Positions 7,637 through 15,135 of a stretch of DNA of 64,000 nt are shown here, piece after piece. Origin of the DNA: Achromobacter sp. Bel (GTDB lineage: Bacteria; Pseudomonadota; Gammaproteobacteria; Burkholderiales; Burkholderiaceae_B); contig NZ_JABBJN010000004.1 of NCBI RefSeq assembly GCF_012928505.1, positions 62,001-126,000 of the forward strand, in the 5' to 3' direction. Positions within the stretch are counted from its first letter, which is position 1; each line of letters starts with the position of its first letter. The notes under the pieces are model-generated. The model ran no database searches, had not been told where the DNA came from, and worked only from the letters and a program-made list of their open reading frames with translations. The position numbers were made by a program, and so were the translations under genes.

Positions 7637-8592
7637 TTGTCGTAGTGCCCCGCGCGGATCGAGGCGCCGATCAGGTTCAGGATCAGACGGCCGGCGGTGA
7701 TGCAGGAGATCTGGTTCAGGTCTTTCTCCGGCTGGATCTCGACGATGTCCATGCCGACCACGCGGCCCTTGCGCACCAGCCCATGGATCAGCTTGCGGGC
7801 CTGCACGAAGGTGACGCCGCCAGGCGCGGGGCCGGCGACGGCGGGCATGGTGGCCGGGTCCATGCCGTCGGCATCGATGGTCAGGTAGTAGTTGCCGCCG
7901 TCGGGAATGCGTTCCAGCACGGCGTCCATGCCCACATCGTGCAGCTCGTAGGCGGTGACGAGCTCGGCGCCATAGGCGCGGGCGGCCACCAGTTCTTCCG
8001 GCCGGCCGCTGCCCTGGGCGCGCAGGCCGATCTGGATGATGCGGTCCACGTGCGCCATTTCGGAGGCGCGGCGGATGGGGCTGGACAAGCCGTCGCGCAC
8101 GCCGTTGACGTCGTCGCGCCAGTCCAGGTGGGCATCGATGTGCACCAGCGTGATCGGGCCTTTCTGGTCCAGGCCGCGCAGGATGGGCGTGGTGATGCCA
8201 TGGTCGCCGCCCAGCACGATGGGCACGGCGCCGGCGGCGGCGATTCGGCGCACGGCGGCTTCGGCGCGCTCATAGTGTTCGCCGCGCGGTTTGGACAGGT
8301 CGGGGATGATGTCGCCGCAGTCGACGAAGCGAATGTCATCGCGGCCCTGAAGCAGCGGGCCGTCGATGTCGAAGTCGTAGTGCCCCGGGCGGCGCACGAC
8401 GCGGTCGGTGGCCTGGCGGATGGCGGTGGGCGCGTTCGTCTGGTCGTTGCTGAAGTCGGCGGCGGAATAGGGCGACCCGTAGGGCATGCCCAGGACCGCG
8501 ATGTCGGCCTGGAGGTTGTCCAGGTCCAGCGCCAGCGTCGAATACAGCAAGGTCGGGTGGCCGGTGCGGGGAGGGACGGTATAGGTGCTCAT
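7633..8592 (-). CDS. Ureohydrolase (agmatinase/guanidinobutyrase-like)
   Basis: A 319-residue member of the arginase/agmatinase superfamily. All six binuclear manganese ligands can be read: His131 (GGDHG), Asp153, His155 and Asp157 (HIDAHLD), Asp240 and Asp242 (TIDADGMDP). The enzyme would release urea from a guanidino compound. The short motif GGDHGITTP and the sequence around it are shared by agmatinase, guanidinobutyrase and guanidinopropionase, so the substrate is not settled. It lies inside an ABC uptake operon, between the permease and ATPase genes, implying that the imported solute is the guanidino substrate. Confidence 0.9.
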   Translation of the reverse strand: MSTYTVPPRTGHPTLLYSTLALDLDNLQADIAVLGMPYGSPYSAADFSNDQTNAPTAIRQATDRVVRRPGHYDFDIDGPLLQGRDDIRFVDCGDIIPDLSKPRGEHYERAEAAVRRIAAAGAVPIVLGGDHGITTPILRGLDQKGPITLVHIDAHLDWRDDVNGVRDGLSSPIRRASEMAHVDRIIQIGLRAQGSGRPEELVAARAYGAELVTAYELHDVGMDAVLERIPDGGNYYLTIDADGMDPATMPAVAGPAPGGVTFVQARKLIHGLVRKGRVVGMDIVEIQPEKDLNQISCITAGRLILNLIGASIRAGHYDK

Positions 8593-8624
8593 GTCTGGAT
8601 TCCTTCAAAAGGCGGTTAAGGGGA

Positions 8625-9296
8625 TCAGGCCTGGGCCTTCGACGAGGCTCGGCGCCGCGCCACGGATTCCAGGCGGCGGCCGATGCTGGCCATCAGCACG
8701 CTGCACAGCCAATAGATCAGCGCGGTCGTGCCCAGCACTTCCAGGTACGCAAAGGTGTTGGCCGTCAGCAGATTGCTCTGGTAAGTCATTTCGGGCAGGC
8801 TCATCACCGAGAAGATCGCCGAGTCCTTGAACATCATGATGACCAGGCTGGTGGTGGGCGGAATCAGGTAACCGAACAGCTGCGGCACGACGATGTGGCG
8901 CTGCGTCTGCCAGTACGTCATGCCCAGCGACAGCGACGCGCTGGTCTGCCCGCGCGGCACGCTTTGCAGGGCGGCGCGCAGGATTTCGCAGAAGTAGCCG
9001 CCCGTGTAGAACGCCGTGCAGCCGATGGCGACCGACATGGCGGAAGCCGGCACGCCCAGCTTGGGCAGCCCGAAGAACGACAGGTATACGAGGATCAGGT
9101 ACGGAATGTTGCGCACCAGCTCCACGTAGCCCAGCGCCAGCGGGCGCAAGGGCGTGCGCGACTGCGCCGCGTAGGCGGCCAGGGTGCCGATCAGCATGCC
9201 CAGGGGGATGCCGATCACGCTGACCAGCGCGGTGATCCGCAGACCCTTGAGCAGCACGGGGATGGATTCCCCGACGATGGACAGGTCAATGGGCAT
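8625..9296 (-). CDS. Polar amino-acid ABC transporter permease
   Basis: A 223-residue inner-membrane protein of the HisM/GlnP type, with about five membrane segments and the cytoplasmic EAA-like loop (ASLSLGMTYWQTQRHIVVPQLFGYLIPP) that contacts the ATPase. The start at 9296 follows GAGGAT at a good distance and overlaps the end of the partner permease gene by 11 bases. It forms the heterodimeric channel with the product of 9286-9966. Confidence 0.92.
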   Translation of the reverse strand: MPIDLSIVGESIPVLLKGLRITALVSVIGIPLGMLIGTLAAYAAQSRTPLRPLALGYVELVRNIPYLILVYLSFFGLPKLGVPASAMSVAIGCTAFYTGGYFCEILRAALQSVPRGQTSASLSLGMTYWQTQRHIVVPQLFGYLIPPTTSLVIMMFKDSAIFSVMSLPEMTYQSNLLTANTFAYLEVLGTTALIYWLCSVLMASIGRRLESVARRRASSKAQA

Positions 9297-9966
9297 GGGG
9301 CAGCATCCTCGATACGCGCCGCTCGCACAGCCTTGAGACGGCCGACAGGCAGAACAGAATGATGAAATAGACCACCGCCGTCACCGTGAACACCTGCAGG
9401 GGCAGGTCGCTTTGCAGCGTGGCGTTGCGCGCGACCGTGGCCAGTTCAGGCACCGCGATGATGGACATCAGCGACGACGCTTTCAGCAGAATGGTGAGTT
9501 CGCTGGTCAGCGGCGGGATGGCGCGATAGAACACCTGGGGCAGCAGCACATAGCGCCAGATCTGCCGGTGCCGCATCCCCAGGGCGCGGGCGGCGGCCAC
9601 CTGTCCGCCGGACAGCGTGCCCAGCGCGCCGCGAAGGATCTCGACGATGTAGGCGCTGGTGTTACAGGCCAGCGCGCCGATTCCCGCCGCGATGGGGGAC
9701 ACCGAGATGCCCAGCAGCGGCGGCACCACGTAGTAGGCGATCAGCATGTGGATCAGCGCGGGCGTGCCCCGGATGGCGCTGACCCACAGCATGACCAGGC
9801 CGCGCAAGGGCGCATAGGGCGACATCCGCGCCAGCAGCAGCACGACGCCAAGCACGATGCCGATGGCGAAGGCCGCCGCCGATGCCGCGAGGGTGATGGC
9901 CGTGCCCGAGACGACGCCGTCCAGGAACGGCGCCAGCGCGCCGTTCTGATTCAACCATTCCAGCAT
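9286..9966 (-). CDS. Polar amino-acid ABC transporter permease
   Basis: A 226-residue permease (MLEWLNQNGALAPFLDGVVSGTAITL) with the PAAT-family EAA loop (AARALGMRHRQIWRYVLLPQVFYRAIPP). The reading frame extends further upstream to 10080, but that extension overlaps the binding-protein gene; the start at 9966, 10 bp after that gene's stop, is preferred. Second gene of the operon, partner of the permease at 8625-9296. Confidence 0.92.
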   Translation of the reverse strand: MLEWLNQNGALAPFLDGVVSGTAITLAASAAAFAIGIVLGVVLLLARMSPYAPLRGLVMLWVSAIRGTPALIHMLIAYYVVPPLLGISVSPIAAGIGALACNTSAYIVEILRGALGTLSGGQVAAARALGMRHRQIWRYVLLPQVFYRAIPPLTSELTILLKASSLMSIIAVPELATVARNATLQSDLPLQVFTVTAVVYFIILFCLSAVSRLCERRVSRMLPHAH

Positions 9967-9976
9967 GGCGGCGCGC

Positions 9977-10828
9977 TCAGATGGCGCCGGCGGGCAGGTA
10001 GTTGGCGCGCGGAATGTCCATCGGCGCCCCGAACCACTTCTTTTGCAGTTCCAGCAGCTGGCTGGATGCGCGCAGTTCATCGAATGTGTCGTTGACGAAC
10101 TGGCGGATCTCCAGGTCCTGCGGATTGGCGACCCAGGCCAGCAGCTTGGCTTGCCCGATTTCGCCTGCGATGCGGAACGCGCCCGGCTGTTTGCGCATTT
10201 GCACGGCGGCGATGTTGGAAGGCATCAGCGCCACGTCGACGGTCTTGTTGGCCAACGCGTTGGACACGTCCGGGTAGGCCTGGAACAGTTTGGTGTCGGC
10301 ATAGCCCTTGGCGCCGGACTCCTTCAGGCGCTTTTCGAATTCCTCGGCCACCGGCTGCGACGACGACCCCATCTGGGTGCCGATGATCTTGCCCGCGATG
10401 TCCTTGTCCTGCTTGATCGACGCGTCGTCCGCCCGCACCATCAACACGGACCGGACCACGCCCACCGGCTGGGTGAACGCGAAGCGCTTGGCGCGTTCCG
10501 GCGTGATGCCCACACTGGTCGCCACCAGGTCGAACTTGCGCGACATCAGCCCTGGCAGCAGGCCCTGGAAGGGCAGGTTCATCTGTTCCAGCTGCACGCC
10601 CAGCTTGGCGGCCATCAGTTGCAGCACGTCGTGGCCATAGCCCACGACCTTGCCGTTTTCAACGAATTCGAACGGTTCGTACGCCGCCTCGGTGCCCACG
10701 GTCAGCTTGCCGCGCTTCTTGATGTCGGCCAGTGAGCCGCCCTCGGCAAACGACAGCGCGGGCAGGGCCAACACGGCCCCGGCCGCGAGGGTGGTCGTGA
10801 CAAAGCGCCTTCTGGACAGGTTCTGCAT
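9977..10828 (-). CDS. Amino-acid ABC transporter substrate-binding protein, Tat-type signal
   Basis: A 283-residue type II periplasmic binding protein (SBP_bac_3). The N terminus MQNLSRRRFVTTTLAAGAVLALPALSFA carries a twin-arginine-like motif (SRRRFV) before the hydrophobic stretch, so export may use the Tat route. The mature part starts ADIKKRGKLTVGTEAAYEPFEFVENGKVVGYGHDVLQLMA, the classic PAAT ligand-binding opening. The start at 10828 is chosen because the in-frame extension to 10954 has no signal-like character. First gene of the six-gene operon ending with RidA; a guanidino or basic amino-acid ligand is inferred from the ureohydrolase. Confidence 0.92.
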   Translation of the reverse strand: MQNLSRRRFVTTTLAAGAVLALPALSFAEGGSLADIKKRGKLTVGTEAAYEPFEFVENGKVVGYGHDVLQLMAAKLGVQLEQMNLPFQGLLPGLMSRKFDLVATSVGITPERAKRFAFTQPVGVVRSVLMVRADDASIKQDKDIAGKIIGTQMGSSSQPVAEEFEKRLKESGAKGYADTKLFQAYPDVSNALANKTVDVALMPSNIAAVQMRKQPGAFRIAGEIGQAKLLAWVANPQDLEIRQFVNDTFDELRASSQLLELQKKWFGAPMDIPRANYLPAGAI

Positions 10829-11015
10829 GATTTTTCCCTTGAAATATCGTGATGTTCCGGCCGCCGGGCTGGCGGCCCCGGATCGGGTCGCCGCGGGAAT
10901 CTGCGCTCCCTGGCGCCAGCGGTTGAAGAAACTGTATTCCCCCGCATCGGTCATGAAAAATGATTTTTTTAGTGGTATGGTTTCAAAATTCGATACCTTT
11001 CAAAATGGAACACCC
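10829..11015. promoter_or_regulatory. Divergent control region with direct repeat TTTCAAAAT
   Basis: This AT-rich stretch separates the minus-strand ABC/ureohydrolase operon from the plus-strand lysR gene. TTTCAAAAT occurs at 10981-10989 and again at 10998-11006, 17 bp apart. If the lysR start is the GTG at 11016, these repeats lie in its leader and are candidate regulator half-sites. No confident -35/-10 pair was found. Confidence 0.4.
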
Positions 11016-11888
11016 GTGGCCCGTCCGGCGTTCACCGAGCGCGATCTGCGCTCCCTGCGCATCTTTTGCGCGGTTGCCCAGGCCAACGGCTTCGCCGCGG
11101 CGGAAAAGCAGCTGAATATGTCCAAGGCCTCGATCAGCCGCCATGTGCGCGAGGTCGAGGAAACCCTGGGCGTGCGCCTGTGCGACCGGGGGCCGTCCGG
11201 CTTCGAACTGACCCAGGCGGGAAAGGTGGCGCTGGAACTGGCCCGCGACGCGTTGAAATCGCTGGCGCGCATCCGGCCAGAGATCGACGCGGTGCGCGGC
11301 GTCCTGTCGGGCACGCTGTCCATCGGCATGGTGGAACACGTCATCACCGACGCCGACTGCCAGATCCCGCTGGCGCTGGCCGCCATGCGGGAGGCGGCGC
11401 CCGACGTCAAGGTGGAACTGACCGTGATGACCTTCAACGATCTGGACCAGGCGCTGCGCGAGCGGCGCGTGCAGATCGCGGTGCGGGGGATGTACCGCCG
11501 CGAAAGCGGATTCCATTACCAGCGGCTGTTCGTGGAACGGCACCGCCTGTTCGTGGCGCGCGGCAGCCTGGACCGCGCCCGCGACCTGCCGCTGGTGTAT
11601 CGCTCGCACCCGTTCGTGCACGATGCGCTGGGCGAATACGGGTTCGCGCGCGGGCCGGAGGCCACGGGGCTGGAGGCCATCGCCATGCTGGTGTCGTCCG
11701 GCCATTACCTGGGGATGCTGCCCCAGCACTATGCCGATTCGGTGTCCCGGCGGCACGCCTTGACGCCGTTGCCGGACGGGCCGGTCTATGAAAACACCAT
11801 CAGCGCGATTACCGAGGTGTCGCGGCCGGGCACGCGAGCGGTCGAACTGTTCCTGCGCTTGCTGGAACGCTTCCATCCCGCGCAGTAG
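11016..11888 (+). CDS. LysR-family transcriptional regulator
   Basis: A regulator of about 290 residues with an N-terminal winged HTH (TERDLRSLRIFCAVAQANGFAAAEKQLNMSKASISRHVREVEETLGVRL) and a LysR effector-binding domain. The GTG at 11016 puts the HTH at the usual distance from the N terminus; in-frame ATG codons at 10977 and 10953 are alternatives adding 13 or 21 residues. It is divergent from the amino-acid ABC/ureohydrolase operon and probably regulates it. The segment LFLRLLERFHPAQ ends the protein normally; nothing is truncated. Confidence 0.88.
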   Translation: MARPAFTERDLRSLRIFCAVAQANGFAAAEKQLNMSKASISRHVREVEETLGVRLCDRGPSGFELTQAGKVALELARDALKSLARIRPEIDAVRGVLSGTLSIGMVEHVITDADCQIPLALAAMREAAPDVKVELTVMTFNDLDQALRERRVQIAVRGMYRRESGFHYQRLFVERHRLFVARGSLDRARDLPLVYRSHPFVHDALGEYGFARGPEATGLEAIAMLVSSGHYLGMLPQHYADSVSRRHALTPLPDGPVYENTISAITEVSRPGTRAVELFLRLLERFHPAQ

Positions 11889-12037
11889 CGGGTGATTTTC
11901 CTGGCTGGGCGGGCAGGCGGCAGGGGGCGGAACGGCCTTCCGTGGGCCGGTTGCGCAGTGACGCTAAAATGGCGGCTCGCGGCTGATTGTCCAGCCACTC
12001 CGGCTTCTTCATTCCTGCGCCCGGCGCACCCATAACT

Positions 12038-12829
12038 ATGAAAAAACTGACTGCTGTTTTCCTCGTGTCCGCAACCACGATGCTGACCGCTTGCGGCCCC
12101 AGCGACAACGCGCCGGCCGCCAGCACGCAAGCGCCGGCCGCCGCCAAGAAGGTCGTGGTGGGCCTGGACGACAATTTCCCGCCGATGGGTTTTCGTGACG
12201 CGAGCAATCAGATCGTCGGTTTCGACATCGACATGGCCAAGGAAGCCAGCAAGCGCCTCGGGATCGAAGTGGAATTCAAGCCGATCGACTGGAGCGCCAA
12301 GGAAGCCGAGCTTAACGGCAAGCGCGTCGACGTCTTGTGGAACGGCCTGACCATCACCGAAGAGCGCAAGAAGAACATCAGCTTCACCGCGCCGTACATG
12401 GCCAACCACCAGATCATCATCGTCGGTACCGCGTCGCCGGTGAAGGCGAAGGCCGATCTGGCCGGCAAGACCGTGGGCGCGCAGGACGGCAGCAGCGCCA
12501 CCGACGCCATCGCCAAGGACCCGGTTGCCGCCCAGATCAAGGAAGTGAAGAAGTTTGGCGACAACGTCACGGCCTTGATGGACCTGGCCGCCGGCCGCCT
12601 GGACGCCATCGTCGTGGACGAAGTGGTGGGCCGCTACCTGATCAGCAAGCGCGCAGGCGAGTACCGCGTGCTGGAAGAGAACTTCGGCACCGAAGACTAC
12701 GGCGTCGGCGTGCGCCGTGACGACACCGAGCTGCTGGGCAAGCTGGACAAGACGCTGGACTCGATGAAGCAGGACGGCACCGCCGGCCGCATCGCGACCC
12801 AGTGGTTCGGCGCCAACATCATCAAGTAA
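12038..12829 (+). CDS. Amino-acid ABC transporter substrate-binding lipoprotein
   Basis: A 263-residue binding protein with a lipoprotein signal: MKKLTAVFLVSATTMLTAC, with the lipobox Cys at residue 19. The mature part VVVGLDDNFPPMGFRDASNQIVGFDIDMAKEASKRLG is typical of SBP_bac_3 proteins. It is first in a three-gene operon (binding lipoprotein, permease, ATPase) with gaps of 24 bp or overlaps. Family comparison suggests a polar amino acid; the exact ligand is unknown. Confidence 0.92.
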   Translation: MKKLTAVFLVSATTMLTACGPSDNAPAASTQAPAAAKKVVVGLDDNFPPMGFRDASNQIVGFDIDMAKEASKRLGIEVEFKPIDWSAKEAELNGKRVDVLWNGLTITEERKKNISFTAPYMANHQIIIVGTASPVKAKADLAGKTVGAQDGSSATDAIAKDPVAAQIKEVKKFGDNVTALMDLAAGRLDAIVVDEVVGRYLISKRAGEYRVLEENFGTEDYGVGVRRDDTELLGKLDKTLDSMKQDGTAGRIATQWFGANIIK

Positions 12830-12853
12830 TCGGCAAGCGGCGCGATTTACTGA

Positions 12854-13507
12854 ATGGATTACGTACTCTCCCTGTTGGGGCCCATGGCGGAAGGCGCGAA
12901 AGTGACCTTGACGCTGTTTTTCATCACCCTGGCCCTGGCCGTGCCCCTGGGGCTGGTGCTGGCGCTGGCGCGCATTTCGAAATGGCCGCTGCTCAGCAGC
13001 CTGGTCAACGGCTACATCTGGCTGATGCGCGGCACGCCGCTGATGCTCCAGATGCTGTTCATCTATTTCGCGCTGCCGTTCGTGCCGGTGGTGGGCGTGC
13101 GCTTGCCGGACTTTCCGGCGGCCGTGGTGGCGTTCGCGCTGAACTACGCGGCGTACTTCGCCGAGATCTTCCGCGCGGGCATCCAGTCGGTGGACCGCGG
13201 CCAGTACGAAGGCAGCAAGGTGCTGGGCATGACCTATCTGCAGACGCTGCGCCGCATCGTGCTGCCGCAGATGGTGCAGCGCGTGCTGCCGCCGATGAGT
13301 AACGAGACCATCACGCTGGTGAAGGACACGTCGCTGATCTACGTGCTGGCGCTCAACGACATCCTGCGGACGGCGCGCGGGATCGTGCAACGCGACTTCA
13401 CGACCACGCCGTTCCTGGTCGCCGCCGCCTTCTATCTCCTCATGACGCTGGTATTGACGTGGTTCTTCCAGCACATGGAAAAGCGCTATGCCAAATATGA
13501 CCAGTAA
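12854..13507 (+). CDS. Amino-acid ABC transporter permease
   Basis: A 217-residue PAAT permease ([26 protein letters not shown]) with five predicted membrane segments and the EAA loop [27 protein letters not shown]. Only one permease gene is present in this operon, so the channel is probably a homodimer. It overlaps the ATPase gene by 20 bases. Confidence 0.92.
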   Translation: MDYVLSLLGPMAEGAKVTLTLFFITLALAVPLGLVLALARISKWPLLSSLVNGYIWLMRGTPLMLQMLFIYFALPFVPVVGVRLPDFPAAVVAFALNYAAYFAEIFRAGIQSVDRGQYEGSKVLGMTYLQTLRRIVLPQMVQRVLPPMSNETITLVKDTSLIYVLALNDILRTARGIVQRDFTTTPFLVAAAFYLLMTLVLTWFFQHMEKRYAKYDQ

Positions 13508-14297
13508 CCCGGCGCCGGGCGCCGACGCGGCCGTGCGCCCCGTCATGATCCAGGCCCGCGGCATCACCAAGTCGTTCGGCGTTAATCGCGTGCTGGACCA
13601 GGTGTCGCTGACGCTGGGCCAGGGCGAGGTCGTGGCGGTGATCGGGCCGTCGGGGTCGGGCAAGAGCACGTTCCTGCGTTGCCTGAACCATCTTGAGACC
13701 ATCGACGAAGGCAGCATCGACGTCGAAGGCGAGACCATGGCCCGCGCCGTCGACGGCGGCCGCAGCCAGTACGCCAGCGATGCCGATGTGCGGCGCATCT
13801 GCCGCAAGATGGGCATGGTGTTCCAGTCGTTCAACCTGTTCCCGCACATGACGGTGCTGCAAAACATCATCGAAGCGCCGCTGACGGTCAAGGGCATGTC
13901 GAAGGCGCAGATCGTCCCGAAAGCGGAAGAGCTGCTGCGCAAGGTCGGCCTGCTGAACAAGCGCGACAACTATCCCACGCGCCTGTCGGGCGGCCAGAAG
14001 CAGCGCGTGGCGATCGCCCGCGCGCTGGCGATGGAACCCGACATCATGCTGTTCGACGAACCCACGTCCGCGCTGGACCCCGAACTGACGGGCGAGGTAT
14101 TGCGCACGATGAAGCAGTTGGCCGACGAGCGCATGACCATGCTGGTCGTCACGCACGAAATGGGCTTCGCCCGCGAAGTGGCGCACCGCGTCATTTTCAT
14201 GGACGAAGGCCGCATCGTGGAAGAAGCGCCGTCCGCGGACTTCTTCCGGGCGCCGCAGCATGCGCGCAGCCGGGAATTCCTGGCGCATATGCTGTGA
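13488..14297 (+). CDS. Amino-acid ABC transporter ATPase
   Basis: A 269-residue ATPase with Walker [11 protein letters not shown]-loop [12 protein letters not shown], signature [15 protein letters not shown], Walker [14 protein letters not shown] and switch VVTHEMGFA. Starts at 13488 or 13497 are both possible because the N-terminal 15 residues are not conserved. The stop codon TGA (14295-14297) shares its final A with the target-site duplication of the transposon that follows. The operon's own terminator is now over 8 kb away at 22675-22700. Confidence 0.92.
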   Translation: MPNMTSNPAPGADAAVRPVMIQARGITKSFGVNRVLDQVSLTLGQGEVVAVIGPSGSGKSTFLRCLNHLETIDEGSIDVEGETMARAVDGGRSQYASDADVRRICRKMGMVFQSFNLFPHMTVLQNIIEAPLTVKGMSKAQIVPKAEELLRKVGLLNKRDNYPTRLSGGQKQRVAIARALAMEPDIMLFDEPTSALDPELTGEVLRTMKQLADERMTMLVVTHEMGFAREVAHRVIFMDEGRIVEEAPSADFFRAPQHARSREFLAHML

Positions 14298-14301
14298 TTG
14301 C
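14297..14301. repeat. Left copy of 5-bp target-site duplication (ATTGC)
   Basis: ATTGC directly precedes the TGT end of the element at 14302 and recurs directly after its ACA end at 22642-22646. A 5-bp duplication is characteristic of Tn7-, Mu- and Tn5053-like DDE transposition. Confidence 0.85.
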
Positions 14302-14432
14302 TGTCGAAGTTCATTTGAGGTGGAAGCTCGGCGCCCTGGAAATCAACGACTTAGTGAATTGTGGTTCATTCACTCAGTCCGCAATGGTTCATTGAACTTG
14401 GCATTCTTCCCCAGAAAGTTCATTGACCTTGG
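14302..14432 (+). repeat. Left end with four transposase-site-like repeats
   Basis: Copies read inward: the terminal TGTCGAAGTTCATT (14302-14315), GGTTCATTCACTCAG (14363-14377, degenerate), GGTTCATTGAACTTGG (14386-14401) and AGTTCATTGACCTTGG (14417-14432). The latter two are 31 bp apart. The same motif occurs in opposite orientation at the right end. Confidence 0.8.
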
Positions 14433-15135
14433 ATGCTGACCTAGTCCATCGCATCACTATGCTCTTCAGTCCCAGGCCCCTCGCGTCCCCTAAAACGGCG
14501 GTGAGCTAGACCTGGCCGACGAACGACCACTACCGGCCACGAGCGGTCGCCTAGAAAGCTTCGCTGAATGCCCGCTTCAGGCTGGTAGCGGTCACCAAAG
14601 CCTGAGGCGTCGACGGCTGCTATCGATGCATCGCGGACGTCGGATTACTGTGCCTGTTTGGCCATTTTTACTAGTGGATCCACCGTTCAACCCACCCACG
14701 CTGCCCCAGCGACGGCCAACAAACTGCATTGCAAGCTCCAACAGTCGAGACTGTGCAGCCCAACTTCGATCCTCGCTAGACAGCCCCTTGGCGGGAGCAC
14801 CGCCTTCTCCTCTGCGGGCCGGTATGGTGCGTCGACAGTTAAGCCGGGCGGAGATTTGGGTGGCGTCTGCGAAATGACGGCTTGTATGGCTTGTACAGTG
14901 GCAAAATGACTGTATAAAAATGTAGCGTCAGCCGATAATCCTAACGTCGACACCGGAGCGTGCGCTAAGTCGGATTTGGTGGAAGCTGTAAACAGCAGCC
15001 GTTTCAAGGTTGAGCTGGCTCAATTAGTGAACTGCGGTTGAGCAAGTCTCGCGGACGTACATATAGGTCCCGACCGAACAGCGGGAAGCCGGTGGCACTG
15101 CGTCGTGACGCTCCGAAAGCAATCTTTCAGTCCTC
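14433..15135. other. Leader region of the element, no convincing gene
   Basis: About 700 bp between the left-end repeats and the large STAND gene. Short open frames exist (for example 14687-15007 on the minus strand), but none has a recognisable domain, ribosome-binding site or coding bias. The one supported signal is the promoter at 14891-14918. The transcript would have a leader of roughly 200 bases. Confidence 0.5.
14891..14918 (+). promoter_or_regulatory. Probable sigma-70 promoter of the STAND operon
   Basis: TTGTAC (14891-14896), a 16-bp spacer and TATAAA (14913-14918) form a good -35/-10 pair in the element's leader region, about 210 bp upstream of the start of the large gene. It is the best promoter-like match I found there by eye. 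Confidence 0.5.

Noticed and set aside
11786-13969. 727-codon minus-strand open frame
   Set aside because: Shadow of the amino-acid ABC operon on the plus strand, which has clear domains.
14910-14925. LexA-like box CTGT-N8-GTAG near the element's promoter
   Set aside because: The second half does not match ACAG; two of eight conserved positions fail, so SOS control of the defence operon is not supported.
14687-15007. 106-codon minus-strand open frame inside the element's left region
   Set aside because: No recognisable domain, no ribosome-binding site, and amino-acid composition like random translation of this DNA.
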